Assembly (NCBI RefSeq): GCF_024506435.1
Contig: NZ_JANIET010000001.1
Coordinates: 310,001-374,000 of the forward strand
DNA length: 64,000 nucleotides
Direction: 5' to 3'
Origin: Pantoea trifolii
Lineage (GTDB): Bacteria; Pseudomonadota; Gammaproteobacteria; Enterobacterales; Enterobacteriaceae
Shown: positions 21,095 through 31,640 of the stretch, piece after piece
How the letters are laid out: each line of letters starts with the position of its first letter
Numbering within the stretch: the first letter of the stretch is position 1
The notes under the pieces: generated by a model
What the model was told of the DNA's origin: nothing
The model's input: the letters and a program-made list of their open reading frames with translations, nothing else
Database searches by the model: none
Made by a program: the position numbers and the translations under genes

Positions 21095-22528
21095 ATGCAG
21101 GTTTTACATGTCTGTTCAGAGCTTTTCCCGCTGTTGAAAACCGGCGGACTGGCTGATGTCGTCGGTGCATTACCACAGGCGCAAATAGCCGATGGTACGG
21201 ATGCGCGGGTGTTGATTCCCGCCTATCCGGATCTGCGTAAAGGAATTCCTGATACTGAGGTCCTGGCGGAGTTGCAAACTTTCGCCGGACCGGTACGCTT
21301 ACTTTTTGGACAATTTAACGGCGTTGGTATTTATTTAATCGATGCGCCGGGATTGTATGAACGTCCCGGCAGCCCGTATCACGATACCTCGCAGTTTGCT
21401 TACGTGGATAACTATCTGCGTTTTGCGCTGCTGGGCTGGATGGGCGCCGAGATTGCCAGCGGGTTAGATACGGATTGGCAGCCGGATATCGTGCACGCGC
21501 ATGACTGGCATGCAGGCTTAACCTGCGCCTATATCGCCGCGCGCGGTCGTCCGGCAAAAACGGTGTTCACCGTGCATAATCTGGCGTATCAAGGGCTGTT
21601 TTCTGCGCGTCATCTGGATGAGATCCAGATCCCGCGCGCCTTCTTTGACATGCATGGACTGGAGTTCTTCGGGCAAATTTCTTACCTCAAGGCGGGCCTG
21701 TTTTATGCCGATCATATAACGGCGGTCAGCCCGACTTACGCGCTGGAGATCACCCGACCGGAATTTGGTTACGGCATGGAAGCGCTACTCGAGCAGCGAC
21801 TGCGTGAAGGACGACTGAGCGGGATTTTGAACGGCGTCGATCCGGGCATTTGGGACCCGGCGCACGATCTGCTGCTCACCGCGCGCTACGACAGCGAAAC
21901 GCTGGAGAGCAAAGCGGAGAACAAGCGCCAGCTACAGATTGCCATGGGCCTGAAGGTGGATGATAAGGCGCCGGTGTTCTGCGTTATCAGCCGTCTGACC
22001 AAACAGAAAGGGCTGGATCTGGTACTGGAAGCGCTGCCGGGCTTGCTGGCGCAGGGCGGACAGCTGGTGCTGCTCGGTCAGGGTGATGCCGAGCTGCAGC
22101 AAGGTTTCCTGGCGGCGGCGGCCGAACATCCGGGCCGCGTTGGCGTGCAGATTGGCTATCACGAAGCCTTCTCGCACCGCATTGTCGGCGGCGCGGATGT
22201 GATTATGGTGCCGAGCCGTTTTGAGCCGTGCGGCTTAACCCAGCTGTACGGTTTGAAATATGGCACGCTGCCGCTGGTGCGTCGCACCGGTGGACTGGCG
22301 GATACGGTGCAAGACAGCTCGCTTGAGAACCTGGCGGATGGTGTTGCCAGCGGTTTCACCTTTGAAGACAGTAATGCCTGGTCGCTGCTGCGGGCGATTC
22401 GGCGCGCATTTGTTCTGTGGTCTCGTCCTGCACTCTGGCGCTACGTTCAGCGGCAGGCGATGGGGATGGATTTTAGTTGGCAGGTGGCAGCACAAGCCTA
22501 CCGCGATCTTTATCAACGTTTGCTGTAA
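21095..22528 (+). CDS. glgA: Glycogen synthase (ADP-glucose)
   Basis: Transfers glucose from ADP-glucose to the growing alpha-1,4 chain. 477 residues, the E. coli length, GT5 family with GT-B fold. ADP-glucose-binding [13 protein letters not shown] is at residues 15-27, VHAHDWHAG lies mid-N-domain, and the C-terminal half has [35 protein letters not shown] and [15 protein letters not shown] stretch lies before the ATG. Fourth gene of the glg operon. Confidence 0.98.
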   Translation: MQVLHVCSELFPLLKTGGLADVVGALPQAQIADGTDARVLIPAYPDLRKGIPDTEVLAELQTFAGPVRLLFGQFNGVGIYLIDAPGLYERPGSPYHDTSQFAYVDNYLRFALLGWMGAEIASGLDTDWQPDIVHAHDWHAGLTCAYIAARGRPAKTVFTVHNLAYQGLFSARHLDEIQIPRAFFDMHGLEFFGQISYLKAGLFYADHITAVSPTYALEITRPEFGYGMEALLEQRLREGRLSGILNGVDPGIWDPAHDLLLTARYDSETLESKAENKRQLQIAMGLKVDDKAPVFCVISRLTKQKGLDLVLEALPGLLAQGGQLVLLGQGDAELQQGFLAAAAEHPGRVGVQIGYHEAFSHRIVGGADVIMVPSRFEPCGLTQLYGLKYGTLPLVRRTGGLADTVQDSSLENLADGVASGFTFEDSNAWSLLRAIRRAFVLWSRPALWRYVQRQAMGMDFSWQVAAQAYRDLYQRLL

Positions 22529-22549
22529 TGAGAGATTGGGATACTTGAT

Positions 22550-24997
22550 ATGAATGCACCTTTCACCTATGCCTCACCCACGCTGACGGTTGATGCACTG
22601 AAGCACTCAATCGCCTATAAGCTGATGTTTACTATTGGTAAAGATCCATCGATTGCGAATAAGCATGAGTGGCTTAACGCCGCGCTCCTGGCGGTGCGTG
22701 ATCGCATGGTGGAACGCTGGTTGCGCTCCAGCCGCGCGCAGCTCTCGCAGGATGTGCGACAGGTTTATTATCTGTCGATGGAGTTCCTGATGGGGCGCAC
22801 GCTCGGCAATGCGTTGCTGGCGATGGGCATTTATGAGGATCTCAATCAGGCGCTGGAGGAGATGGGCCTCGATCTCAGCGAGCTGATGGAAGAGGAGAAC
22901 GATCCCGGCCTCGGCAACGGCGGTTTGGGTCGTTTAGCGGCCTGTTTCCTCGATTCGCTCGCCACGCTCGGTTTACCGGGGCGCGGTTACGGCATCCGTT
23001 ACGATTACGGCATGTTTAAGCAGAATATCGTTGACGGGCAGCAGCGCGAATCGCCGGATTACTGGCTGGAGTACGGCAATCCGTGGGAGTTTCAGCGCTT
23101 TAACACGCGCTACAAAGTGCGCTTCGGTGGCCGTCTGCAACACGAAGGCGCGCGAGTGCGCTGGGTGGAAACCGAGGAGATCGTGGCGATGGCCTACGAT
23201 CAAATCATTCCCGGTTTTGATACCGATGCCACCAACACGCTGCGTCTGTGGGGCGCGCAGGCCAGTAATGAAATCAACCTCGGTAAGTTTAATCAGGGCG
23301 ATTACTTCGCTGCGGTAGAAGATAAAAACCACTCGGAAAACGTGTCACGCGTGCTCTATCCCGATGACTCCACCTATTCAGGCCGCGAACTGCGTCTGCG
23401 TCAGGAGTATTTCCTCGTTTCCTCGACGGTGCAGGATATTCTCAACCGTCATTGGCAGATGCATGAAACCTGGGACAATCTGCCAGACAAAATTGCCATC
23501 CACCTTAACGATACGCATCCGGTGCTGGCCATTCCGGAACTGATGCGTCTGCTGATCGATGAGCAGAAATTCAGCTGGGACGATGCCTTTGAAGTGACCT
23601 GTCAGGTGTTCTCCTACACTAACCACACGCTGATGACCGAAGCGCTGGAAACCTGGCCGGTGGATATGATCGGCAAGATCCTGCCGCGTCATCTCAGCAT
23701 CATTTTTGAAATCAACGACTACTTCCTGAAAACCATCCAGGAATACTATCCGGATGATTGGGAGCTGTTAGCGCGCATCTCGATCATCGACGAAAACGAT
23801 GGCCGCCGCATTCGTATGGCATGGCTGGCGGTGGTGGTGAGCCACAAGGTTAACGGTGTATCGGAGCTGCACTCCAACTTGATGGTGCAATCGCTGTTCG
23901 CTGACTTCGCGCGTCTGTTCCCTGGCCGTTTCTGCAATAAAACCAACGGCGTGACGCCACGTCGCTGGCTGGCGCTGGCCAATTCGGCGCTCTCCGACGT
24001 GCTGGATGAGGCGATTGGCCGCAACTGGCGTACCGATCTTGGCCAGCTCAATGAACTGACCACGCAGGTCGATTATCCGGCCTTTATCGAACAGATCGCC
24101 GACGCCAAGTTCGCCAACAAGAAACGCCTGGCGGATTGGGTGGCGAAGAACATGGATATCGTGCTTGATCCCCATGCGCTGTTCGATGTGCAGATTAAGC
24201 GCATCCACGAATATAAACGTCAGCTGCTAAACGTGCTGCACGTGATTACGCGCTACAACCGTATCAAGGCCGATCCCAACGCTGAATGGGTGCCGCGCGT
24301 TAATATCTTCGCTGGTAAAGCGGCGTCGGCCTATTACGTGGCGAAGCACATCATTCACCTGATCAACGATGTCGCCAATGTGATCAACAACGATCCGCAG
24401 GTGAAGAACAAGCTGAAGGTGGTGTTCATTCCGAACTATGGCGTGAGCCTGGCGCAGATCATTATTCCGGCGGCGGATCTCTCCGAGCAGATTTCAACGG
24501 CGGGAACTGAAGCGTCTGGCACCAGTAACATGAAGTTTGCGCTGAACGGCGCGTTAACCATCGGCACGCTGGATGGCGCAAACGTCGAGATGCTGGAGCA
24601 TGTCGGCAAGGAGAATATCTTTATCTTCGGCAACACCACGCCGCAGGTCGAGAAGCTGCGCACCGATGGCTACAACCCGCGTAAGTATTACGAGGACGAT
24701 CCCGAGTTGCATCAGGCGCTGACGCAAATCGCCAGCGGCGTGTTCAGCCCGCAGGAGCCGGGGCGCTACCGTAATCTGTTTGATGCGCTGGTGAACTTCG
24801 GCGATCACTACCAGCTGCTGGCGGATTATCGCAGCTATGTGGATACCCAGGACAAGGTGGACAAGCTTTATCGTCAGCCGGACAAGTGGCAGCGCAGCGC
24901 AGCGCTGAATATCGCCAATATGGGTTATTTCTCGTCGGACCGCACCATTCAGGAGTATGCGGATGAGATCTGGCACATTTCGCCAGTGAGATTGTAA
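22550..24997 (+). CDS. glgP: Glycogen phosphorylase
   Basis: Releases glucose 1-phosphate from glycogen chain ends; uses pyridoxal phosphate. 815 residues, GT35. Signatures include [20 protein letters not shown] (about 118-137), [16 protein letters not shown], and the PLP-lysine region [20 protein letters not shown]. It is last in the operon, 21 bp behind glgA. No T-rich terminator follows; two facing palindromic repeats lie just beyond the stop. Confidence 0.98.
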   Translation: MNAPFTYASPTLTVDALKHSIAYKLMFTIGKDPSIANKHEWLNAALLAVRDRMVERWLRSSRAQLSQDVRQVYYLSMEFLMGRTLGNALLAMGIYEDLNQALEEMGLDLSELMEEENDPGLGNGGLGRLAACFLDSLATLGLPGRGYGIRYDYGMFKQNIVDGQQRESPDYWLEYGNPWEFQRFNTRYKVRFGGRLQHEGARVRWVETEEIVAMAYDQIIPGFDTDATNTLRLWGAQASNEINLGKFNQGDYFAAVEDKNHSENVSRVLYPDDSTYSGRELRLRQEYFLVSSTVQDILNRHWQMHETWDNLPDKIAIHLNDTHPVLAIPELMRLLIDEQKFSWDDAFEVTCQVFSYTNHTLMTEALETWPVDMIGKILPRHLSIIFEINDYFLKTIQEYYPDDWELLARISIIDENDGRRIRMAWLAVVVSHKVNGVSELHSNLMVQSLFADFARLFPGRFCNKTNGVTPRRWLALANSALSDVLDEAIGRNWRTDLGQLNELTTQVDYPAFIEQIADAKFANKKRLADWVAKNMDIVLDPHALFDVQIKRIHEYKRQLLNVLHVITRYNRIKADPNAEWVPRVNIFAGKAASAYYVAKHIIHLINDVANVINNDPQVKNKLKVVFIPNYGVSLAQIIIPAADLSEQISTAGTEASGTSNMKFALNGALTIGTLDGANVEMLEHVGKENIFIFGNTTPQVEKLRTDGYNPRKYYEDDPELHQALTQIASGVFSPQEPGRYRNLFDALVNFGDHYQLLADYRSYVDTQDKVDKLYRQPDKWQRSAALNIANMGYFSSDRTIQEYADEIWHISPVRL

Positions 24998-25015
24998 GGC
25001 GAGGGTTGCAAACCA

Positions 25016-25084
25016 GGTCGCCATGAATGGCGACCCTACGAAAACCGCATTGAGCCATTTGTAGGGTCGCCATTCATGGCGACC
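25016..25084. repeat. Facing pair of short palindromic repeats
   Basis: Copy 25016-25039 (arms then CCCTAC) and copy 25061-25084 (GTAGGG then arms) in opposite orientation, 21 bp apart. The pair lies between the convergent glgP and dcrB genes, 10 bp from the dcrB stop. The paired layout is reminiscent of BIMEs. Confidence 0.85.
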
Positions 25085-25094
25085 GTTCCAAAGC

Positions 25095-25652
25095 TTATTT
25101 CAATGTGATGCTTTTGACGATGTTATCTGCATCGCTTTGCGCCTGCTGTTGGTTATCAGCTGGCAAGGTAATCTGCAGCGTCAGCAGTTTTCCGTCCACT
25201 TTTGCCAGAATCACCGAAGACCATGAGGTCTGATTGTTGGCAGAAATCACCGTATCCAGCTGTTGTGCCGGCTGGTCTTTCAGCGTTACCGCTTTGTTAG
25301 ACACCACCTGCAACTGTGGATCGCGACCGCGCTGCTGCTGTTCCAGACGCTGTGCCAGCGCATCAAGCGCTTCGTTGGTGGGATCGCCTGCAATCACGAT
25401 AATCGCGCGCTGACCGGTTTCGTCGGCATAGACGTGCATGTTGGTGGATTCAGAGCCGAGCTTGCCGCTCTTGTCAGACATGCCCGCCGGCAGAGAGAAG
25501 CTCAGTTTGCCGTCCATCAGGTTAACCGTCTGGGCCGACTGGCTGGCGCTCGCACCGTTGCTGTTCGCTGCCGCATCATCTTTCTTCTGGTCACATGCCG
25601 CCAGGCCGATAACCAACAGGCCAATACCCACATATTTCACTACGTTACGCAT
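25095..25652 (-). CDS. dcrB: DcrB-type lipoprotein
   Basis: 185 residues, the length of E. coli DcrB. The N-terminus [20 protein letters not shown] carries a lipobox with Cys20 at its end, so the mature protein is a lipoprotein. The remainder matches the DUF1795-like family ([24 protein letters not shown]). In E. coli it is needed by phage C1 and supports lipoprotein maturation when Lgt is impaired. It follows yhhQ on the same strand, as in E. coli, but an ERIC element now lies between them. Confidence 0.93.
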   Translation of the reverse strand: MRNVVKYVGIGLLVIGLAACDQKKDDAAANSNGASASQSAQTVNLMDGKLSFSLPAGMSDKSGKLGSESTNMHVYADETGQRAIIVIAGDPTNEALDALAQRLEQQQRGRDPQLQVVSNKAVTLKDQPAQQLDTVISANNQTSWSSVILAKVDGKLLTLQITLPADNQQQAQSDADNIVKSITLK

Positions 25653-25688
25653 TCTTTTCCCTTTTACATGATTCCAGTCGTTTAGGTT

Positions 25689-25812
25689 TATAGCCTAAAT
25701 AATTCAAGCGGCAGAAAGGCGGTAAGCGCGTGAACCCATGAGCTTACATGAGTAAGTGATTGGGTGAACGCGTGCAACCAACGCATCTGCCGTTTGAAGT
25801 ATGACGGCTATA
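25689..25812. repeat. ERIC element (124 bp)
   Basis: Outer ends TATAGCC and GGCTATA are inverted. The centre reads GAGCTTACATGAGTAAGTGA, the ERIC core. It sits in the 239 bp between yhhQ and dcrB, transcribed leftward, so it would be part of any shared mRNA and fold into a long hairpin. Confidence 0.93.
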
Positions 25813-25891
25813 AAAACGGAATCGGCGGTTAAAAGCAACCGCCGGTATGTCAGGAAATCTTAGCGTGCGGTAGCGTTTCGTCTATGTGCAA

Positions 25892-26557
25892 TTAGCCGAA
25901 ATTGATCTGCTGCTGCGCGGAACGTTCGGCTAAGCGCTTCAGCATGGCATTCAGCAGTACGCCGTAAGCTGGGAGGAAGAAGATCATGCAGATCAGCACC
26001 TTGAAGCTGTAATCCACCAGTGCGATTTCGACCCAGTGCGCCGCCATAAACGGGTCTGGACTCTTGTAGAAGGCGATGAAAAAGAAGGCCAGCGTATCGC
26101 TGATATTACCGAGGAACATCGCTGCCGCTGGGGCAATCCACCACTGCGATAAACGGCGCAAACGGTTAAAAACGTGGACGTCGAGAATCTGTCCCAGCGC
26201 ATAAGCCATAAAGCTGGCGCAGGCGATACGCGCAACAAACAGATTTACCTCTTCCAGTGATGCCCAACCTTGCCATTCGCCCTGATAAAACACGCAGGAA
26301 ACGATGTAGGAGATCACCAGCGCGGGCATCATCACCGCCAGAATAATGCGACGAGCCAGCGGCGCGCCAAAGATACGCACGGTGAGATCGGTAGCGAGGA
26401 AAATAAACGGAAAGCTAAACGCGCCCCATGTGGTGTGGAAGCCGAAGATGGAAACCGGCAGCTGTACCAAATAGTTACTGGAGGTGATCACCAGCAGATG
26501 GAAAAGCGATAGCCAAAACAGCGCATGCATGCGCTGACGTGCAGAAAAGTTGATCAT
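25892..26557 (-). CDS. yhhQ: Queuosine-precursor transporter YhhQ
   Basis: Inner-membrane protein of 221 residues, the E. coli length, DUF165/YhhQ family, with about six membrane segments. Known E. coli function is uptake of 7-cyano-7-deazaguanine (preQ0) for queuosine in tRNA. Typical stretches are SNYLVQLPVSIFGFHTTWGA, FLATDLTVRIFG and FLGNISDTLAFFFIAFY. The ATG at 26557 is preceded by AAGG and a likely preQ1 riboswitch; the in-frame ATG 26 codons upstream would run through that RNA. Confidence 0.93.
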   Translation of the reverse strand: MINFSARQRMHALFWLSLFHLLVITSSNYLVQLPVSIFGFHTTWGAFSFPFIFLATDLTVRIFGAPLARRIILAVMMPALVISYIVSCVFYQGEWQGWASLEEVNLFVARIACASFMAYALGQILDVHVFNRLRRLSQWWIAPAAAMFLGNISDTLAFFFIAFYKSPDPFMAAHWVEIALVDYSFKVLICMIFFLPAYGVLLNAMLKRLAERSAQQQINFG

Positions 26558-26562
26558 TGTAA

Positions 26563-26594
26563 GCCTTTTTAGTGATGGGGTGAGGGAACCCAGG
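26563..26594 (-). ncRNA. Candidate preQ1-I riboswitch of yhhQ
   Basis: On the minus strand CCTGGGTTCCCTCACCCCAT is followed by CACTAAAAAGGC. P1 is TGGG/CCCA. The loop starts TTC and then CCT, which can pair with the AGG at the end of the A-rich tail, giving the H-type pseudoknot of preQ1-I aptamers. That AGG is part of the yhhQ ribosome-binding site, so ligand would block translation. Assigned from the motif and the transporter's known substrate class. Confidence 0.6.
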
Positions 26595-26750
26595 TTCGTG
26601 CGTTGGCACGATGGTAAATAAAAAATCGGCGGCATCTTAACGCGTTGCGCAATTTATGCAATGGTTAATTTTAACGCAATCGTTATCGCCTTGCGTTGGC
26701 TCATTCGCGCGCTAGAATGAGCGCCCATCACTAACAACTGACAGAGAATC

Positions 26751-26996
26751 ATGAGCGATCCCTTTTCTGCGCCAGACCATCAGCTTGATGCCCTTGGCCT
26801 GCGCTGCCCGGAGCCGGTAATGATGGTGCGTAAAACCGTGCGCAGCATGCAGGCCGGTGAAACCTTGCTGATCATTGCTGACGATCCCGCTACTACGCGC
26901 GATATTCCTGGTTTCTGCCGCTTTATGGAGCATGAGTTGCTGGCACAGCAGACCGAAAGCCTGCCGTACCAGTTTCTGATTAAAAAAGGCGCCTAA
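26751..26996 (+). CDS. tusA: Sulfur carrier TusA
   Basis: 81 residues. Passes sulfur from IscS to TusBCD for 2-thiouridine synthesis in tRNA. The signature is [20 protein letters not shown], with the sulfur-carrying Cys19 in CPEP. AGAG precedes the ATG. Divergent from yhhQ, so two tRNA-modification genes share one control region. It ends convergently, overlapping zntA by four bases. Confidence 0.96.
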   Translation: MSDPFSAPDHQLDALGLRCPEPVMMVRKTVRSMQAGETLLIIADDPATTRDIPGFCRFMEHELLAQQTESLPYQFLIKKGA

Positions 26997-29269
26997 CGCT
27001 GACGCAGCAAGCGCAGCGCGTTGGCTGTCACCAGTGCGGTGGCACCGGAATCCGCTAAGACCGCCAGCCACAAACCGGTGAAGCCGAGCAGCGTGGTGAC
27101 CAGAAAAATCGCCTTCAATCCCAACGCCAGCGCCACGTTTTGACGAATGATGGCGCGCGTGCGCCGTGCCAGCACAAGGGTGCGTGGCAGAATCGCCAGC
27201 TGGTTTTGCGTTAATGCCACATCCGCGGCTTCCAGCGCCACATCGGTGCCGCTGCCCATCGCAATGCCAATGGTGGCGGCTTTCATGGCGGGCGCATCGT
27301 TAATGCCATCGCCGACCATCGCCAATGCCTGCTGCGCGCCTAACGTCCTCACCGCCTCAACTTTATCAGCGGGCAGCAAACCCGCGCGATAATTGATGTT
27401 GAGTTCAGCCGCAATGGCGGCGGCCGCGCGTGGATTGTCGCCGGTGAGCATCACGCTATTCACGCCAAGCTTCTGCAACTCAGCCAGCGCGCGGATCGCT
27501 TCGCTGCGCAACTGGTCCTGCAACGCTAACGCGCCCAGCACCTGCTGCTCCTGCAACAGCAGCACCACGGTTTGGCCCTGCGCTTCCAATTCAGCAATCT
27601 GCTGTTGCTGTGCGTCGTCGAGATGGCTGACTTCGCGCGGCGTGAGCAGTTGATAGGTTACGCCAGCGATCGCGGCACGAATGCCGCTGCCGGCCAGGGT
27701 TTGCTGCTGTGCCGCTTGCGGAATGGTGAGCGCGCGACGCTCGGCTTCGCTGACAATCGCCCGCGCCAGCGGATGGGTGGAACCTTGTTCAACGGCGGCG
27801 GCGATACTTAGGAGATTGTCTTCCGCCATCGCGCCAAAAGGCTGGATGTGGTTGATCTGCGGTTTACCGGCGGTCAGCGTGCCGGTTTTATCGAACGCCA
27901 TCATACTCACGCGACTGAGACGCTCCAGCGCCGCGCCGCCTTTGATCAGCGCGCCCTGACGCGCGGCAGCGGCCAGGCCCGAGGTGATGGCGGCAGGCGT
28001 CGAGATCACCAGCGCACACGGGCAACCAATCAGCAGCAGCGTCAACCCTTTATAAATCCACGGCAACCACTCGCCAAAGCCCAGCAGCGGCGGCAGCACC
28101 ATCACCAGCAGCGCCAGCAGCATAATGGCGGGCGTATAAATGCGGCTGAAGCGATCGATAAAACGCTCAACCGGCGCACGATGGATTTCGGCTTCCTCAA
28201 TCAGTTGCAGAATGCGGTCAATGGCACTTTGGCCCGGCTGGGAAATGACTTTCAACGTCACCAGACGATCAAGGCTGGTGGCGCCGGCCATGATCTGTTC
28301 GCCTGGCTCACGCGCTACCGGCAGCGATTCGCCGGTCAGCGCGCTTTCATCAAAGCTGGCGCTGGCGTGCAACAGTTCGCCATCGGCCGGTAAACGTCCG
28401 CCAGCCGCCACTTCAATCACATCGCCGGGTTGTAATACCTCTAAGCGGACGTTTTCCCGCTGCGTGTCGTTGATGCGCGTGGCGGTATCCGGGCGCAGCG
28501 CCATCAGCGCGGTGACACCACGGCGTGCACGTGCGGCGGCGTAAGCTTCCAGGCGTTCACCCAGTTGAAACAGCAGCAACACCATCGCGGCTTCGGCATG
28601 CGCGCCAATCACCAGTGCGCCAGCGGCGGCGATGGTCATCAGCATCTCAATGCTGAACGGCGAACCGCTGCGCAGCAGTTTCCAGGCACTGCGGGCAATC
28701 GGCGCTAAACCAACCAAGGTGGTGGCAATAAACAGGCGATCGCCCCAAAGCGGCGAAAACTGGCTCAGCAGCCAGCTGGCGAGCATTAGTCCGCCAAGCA
28801 GCAGCAAACCGGCATTTTCCTGCCAGCGGCTTTCGGGTTGAGGAGGCGATGGGGAATCGCTGGCGCTCAGCGTGAAGCCAGCATTTTTCACCACCTGTTC
28901 GATGGTGGCGCGGATATCGTGGTCGGCATCAACCACCAGTTTTTCACTGGCAAAAATCACGCGGGCTTGTTGTACCTGCGGCACGCGTTGCACGGCGGTT
29001 TCAATTTTACGCGCGCAGCTGGGGCAATCCATGCCAGCAATCTGCCAGCGGAATTGATGTGAGGTGAGCGCGGGCCTGTCGCTTTCGGCGTCGCTTTCGC
29101 CGCCGGGCGATCCGCTGTCGCTGTCACAGCAGCCGCAATCGCTGTCTGGTGTAACGGGCTGCGCCGCGGAAATTTTCATTGTTACGGGTTTTATGCTGCG
29201 AATTGAGCACAGCGGCTGCGGCTGACGGTGAGATTTGCCACAGCGGCAAGGGTGAGCATGTTGATGCAT
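26993..29269 (-). CDS. zntA: Zinc/cadmium/lead-exporting P-type ATPase
   Basis: P1B-type ATPase. From the ATG at 29269 it has 758 residues: a His/Cys-rich head ([14 protein letters not shown]), a Cys/Ser/Asp-rich stretch ([10 protein letters not shown]), HMA domain [10 protein letters not shown], membrane motif [15 protein letters not shown], phosphorylation site DKTGTLTAG, and hinge [14 protein letters not shown] chose 29269 because GGAGG lies four bases upstream; the alternative ATG at 29179 (728 residues, nearer the 732 of E. coli) has no Shine-Dalgarno sequence. Under a ZntR promoter. Confidence 0.95.
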   Translation of the reverse strand: MHQHAHPCRCGKSHRQPQPLCSIRSIKPVTMKISAAQPVTPDSDCGCCDSDSGSPGGESDAESDRPALTSHQFRWQIAGMDCPSCARKIETAVQRVPQVQQARVIFASEKLVVDADHDIRATIEQVVKNAGFTLSASDSPSPPQPESRWQENAGLLLLGGLMLASWLLSQFSPLWGDRLFIATTLVGLAPIARSAWKLLRSGSPFSIEMLMTIAAAGALVIGAHAEAAMVLLLFQLGERLEAYAAARARRGVTALMALRPDTATRINDTQRENVRLEVLQPGDVIEVAAGGRLPADGELLHASASFDESALTGESLPVAREPGEQIMAGATSLDRLVTLKVISQPGQSAIDRILQLIEEAEIHRAPVERFIDRFSRIYTPAIMLLALLVMVLPPLLGFGEWLPWIYKGLTLLLIGCPCALVISTPAAITSGLAAAARQGALIKGGAALERLSRVSMMAFDKTGTLTAGKPQINHIQPFGAMAEDNLLSIAAAVEQGSTHPLARAIVSEAERRALTIPQAAQQQTLAGSGIRAAIAGVTYQLLTPREVSHLDDAQQQQIAELEAQGQTVVLLLQEQQVLGALALQDQLRSEAIRALAELQKLGVNSVMLTGDNPRAAAAIAAELNINYRAGLLPADKVEAVRTLGAQQALAMVGDGINDAPAMKAATIGIAMGSGTDVALEAADVALTQNQLAILPRTLVLARRTRAIIRQNVALALGLKAIFLVTTLLGFTGLWLAVLADSGATALVTANALRLLRQR

Positions 29270-29310
29270 ATAACCTCCGGAATCAGGGGCGGGCTGATGC
29301 CCGCGCCCTA

Positions 29311-29342
29311 ATGCTACACTCTGGAGTGGACTCCAGAGTCAA
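29311..29342 (-). promoter_or_regulatory. ZntR-type promoter of zntA
   Basis: On the minus strand -35 TTGACT (29337-29342) and -10 TAGCAT (29311-29316) are 20 bp apart. The spacer holds the dyad ACTCTGGAGT-CC-ACTCCAGAGT. The overlong spacer with a dyad inside is typical of MerR-family promoters, and the dyad is almost identical to the E. coli zntA operator as I remember it. Confidence 0.93.
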
Positions 29343-29361
29343 GCGGAAGGTGAGGTTATCT

Positions 29362-29991
29362 TCAGTAGAGCCACAGTGAACGCACAATCATGAAGTGACC
29401 GGCAAAGTAGCAGGCGGCGACGATGGCGCTATCGGCGCTGAAACGGCGGCGATAATGCGAGATAAACCAGACTATATTGGCTAACAGCAGCAACGCGGCA
29501 CCCACCAGCAGCGAGAAGCTGAAGTCAGTTGGACGGAAGAAGTAGTTCTCCGCCGCCATCCAGTTCATCACCAGCGTCATGCCGATTAAGGTGCAGATCG
29601 GCCAGCGCAGATCTTCCAGCTTGGTCCACAGAATCCCGATAACAATCACACCAATAATCAGGAAGGTGAGAGGAATCGGCCAGAAGAAACTCATGGTCAT
29701 GTGCGCAGCAAAACTGATGGTGTACAGCAGATGCGACAGGAAGAACGCGCCCAGCGCATAGAGCATCTGCTGACGCGGCAACAGCATTAACGCGTCACCC
29801 ACCAGCGTGGCGACCAGACCGGCCAGAATCAAATAATCGGTGGTGTTGAAGGTTGGAGCTTGCCACGCCCAGGCAACGAGCAACAGCAAGGTGACAGGTT
29901 TAAATAGCCAGCGTTGCCATTGCGGACCGCGGTATGAAGCATCGACGTAGAGCCAGCCGGAAAAAAGTACGGCAAGGAAAGACCAAAGCAT
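29362..29991 (-). CDS. yhhN: YhhN family (TMEM86-like) membrane protein
   Basis: 209 residues with about eight hydrophobic segments covering nearly the whole protein. It matches E. coli YhhN in length and context. The family includes eukaryotic TMEM86B lysoplasmalogenase; whether bacterial members have that activity is not shown here. [15 protein letters not shown] is the most conserved-looking stretch. GGAG-like AGGGAGAAAA precedes the ATG. Confidence 0.9.
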   Translation of the reverse strand: MLWSFLAVLFSGWLYVDASYRGPQWQRWLFKPVTLLLLVAWAWQAPTFNTTDYLILAGLVATLVGDALMLLPRQQMLYALGAFFLSHLLYTISFAAHMTMSFFWPIPLTFLIIGVIVIGILWTKLEDLRWPICTLIGMTLVMNWMAAENYFFRPTDFSFSLLVGAALLLLANIVWFISHYRRRFSADSAIVAACYFAGHFMIVRSLWLY

Positions 29992-30155
29992 TTTTTCTCC
30001 CTTTTCTGGACGAAATGTCCGCCAGTTTGATGAATTTTCCCAAAATCACCTTCTCAGTGTAAGTTACCGCCGCCGAATGTGACAATCAGCCGACTCTGGT
30101 TGTATGCTTTGTCGTCTTTACCCGTTCCGAATTAACGCAAAGCACGAGATAAATC

Positions 30156-30512
30156 ATGAGCAAACCACCGCTAATCTTTTTCATCGTACTGGCCATTATT
30201 GCCGTTTTGGCGACCCGTCAGTTTATTAAACAGCGCCGCGAAACGGCGGTGAACGATGCTTCGCCGGTGCGCTCGCTGAGCGTGAAAGTGAAAACTAAAC
30301 GCGAATTTCCGTCACCCAATCGCCGTTCACGTCAGCGTGAAGAGATTGTGGCGGAAGAGATGAAGTATGAAGCCTGGTTCCATCCGCTGAACGGTGCCAG
30401 CGATATCAAAGTGACGGTGAACGCGAACGAGTATCACCAGATCGATAAGGGCGCGAAGGGCGAGTTGAAGATGAAGGGCACGCGTTTCGTAAGTTTTACC
30501 CCGGTCCCGTAG
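30156..30512 (+). CDS. yhhM: YhhM, DUF2500 membrane-anchored protein
   Basis: 118 residues with an N-terminal membrane anchor (PPLIFFIVLAIIAVLA) and a soluble basic domain (YEAWFHPLNGASDIKVTVNA). Known only as DUF2500. The stop codon TAG is the second to fourth base of a GTAGGG palindromic repeat, so that repeat defines this gene's 3' end. Confidence 0.9.
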   Translation: MSKPPLIFFIVLAIIAVLATRQFIKQRRETAVNDASPVRSLSVKVKTKREFPSPNRRSRQREEIVAEEMKYEAWFHPLNGASDIKVTVNANEYHQIDKGAKGELKMKGTRFVSFTPVP

Positions 30513-30532
30513 GGTCGCCATTCATGGCGACC
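30509..30532. repeat. Short palindromic repeat supplying the yhhM stop codon
   Basis: GTAGGG followed by arms GTCGCCAT and ATGGCGACC. Its TAG at 30510-30512 is the yhhM stop. Convergent yhhL ends at 30553. Confidence 0.88.
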
Positions 30533-30552
30533 TGGTTATAGGCCGCACCAAC

Positions 30553-30822
30553 CTACATCTTCGGATAATGCTTTTTCTGCCACGCCAACAGTTCAAACAC
30601 GCCAAAGAAGAAGATCTTCGCCTGGGTTACGCCGCTCAGTTTCGGGGCGTCTTTCGATTGGGTCGCGCGCAGCAACACCAGTTGCAGGCCGTGCATAATC
30701 ACCATAAAGAACAGCGCCACGTGCACGAAATAGCGCAGCGGCGTCGGGAAAGGGTGCACCAGATTGAGCAGTAAAAAGGCCCAGACGCATATCATCAGCA
30801 AACGTCCCACATTAAGCCACAT
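30553..30822 (-). CDS. yhhL: YhhL, DUF1145 membrane protein
   Basis: 89 residues, the E. coli length, with two to three membrane segments (LLMICVWAFLLLNLV, FVHVALFFMVIMHGLQLVLL). Function unknown. The ATG at 30822 overlaps the end of rsmD by eleven bases, so it is the second gene of an rsmD-yhhL unit. An in-frame start 17 codons further up lies deeper in rsmD and is less likely. Confidence 0.9.
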   Translation of the reverse strand: MWLNVGRLLMICVWAFLLLNLVHPFPTPLRYFVHVALFFMVIMHGLQLVLLRATQSKDAPKLSGVTQAKIFFFGVFELLAWQKKHYPKM

Positions 30823-31417
30823 CGTGCGTCTCCTGTTGACGTTGATAAAGGCGATAAGCCACCTGACCGGCAATCTTTTCGCGATACAAATCCCAATTCG
30901 CAGGTGCTACGGGCGTGCCGTTTTCCACTTCGCTCTCGACATAAATCAGCGCTTCAGCCGCTAACCAGCCATTTTTCTCCAGCAGCGTCAACGTTTCCTG
31001 TAACAACCCTTTACGGAACGGCGGATCGACAAACACCACATCAAACGGCTCGCCCGGCTGGCTCAGCCACTGCAGCGTATTGGTTTGCACCACCTTGGCC
31101 TGCGAGGCGCGCAGCGTTTGCAGGTTCTGTGACAGCTGTTGCGCCACAGCACGCTCCAGCTCCAACAGCGTGGCTGAAGCCGCATAACGAGACAGCGCTT
31201 CCAGCCCTAACGCGCCGCTGCCGGCGAAACAATCGAGGCAGCGCGCTTCCTGAATATCCGGTGCCAGCCAGTTGAACAGGGTTTCACGTACGCGATCGGT
31301 GGTGGGGCGCAAACCTGCGCTATCCGGCACCGGTAATTTACGGCCGCGCCACTGACCGCCAATGATGCGGATCTGGCCAGCGCTGCTGCTACGGGGGGCT
31401 TTACTCATTTTGCTCAC
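30812..31417 (-). CDS. rsmD: 16S rRNA m2G966 methyltransferase
   Basis: Methylates G966 of 16S rRNA. 201 residues. The Rossmann-fold AdoMet site is CLDCFAGSGALGLEALSR, and the catalytic N6/N2 motif is VVFVDPPF. The N-terminal IRIIGGQWRGRKLPVPD and LRPTTDRVRETLFNWL are family hallmarks. The start may be at 31417 or the second Met (31408). Divergent from ftsY, as in E. coli. Confidence 0.95.
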   Translation of the reverse strand: MSKMSKAPRSSSAGQIRIIGGQWRGRKLPVPDSAGLRPTTDRVRETLFNWLAPDIQEARCLDCFAGSGALGLEALSRYAASATLLELERAVAQQLSQNLQTLRASQAKVVQTNTLQWLSQPGEPFDVVFVDPPFRKGLLQETLTLLEKNGWLAAEALIYVESEVENGTPVAPANWDLYREKIAGQVAYRLYQRQQETHDVA

Positions 31418-31640
31418 AACTCGTCATAATTTGTTGCGTAGTTTAACGGGCGTAGCGGGCAGAAGAAACGTTAAAAAAGGGTGCTGTGGTGCGCTGGCTG
31501 GAAAGTGTTAGACTACTGAGTTGGTATAGTGCGCGTAATTACCTGATTTTTACGCCGCTCACCCGCTTAAAATTGAATATTTTATCCCCTGGGAACAAGC
31601 GTGCTACCGGGAATAAGCCATCGAGGAGTAGGGTCACACA

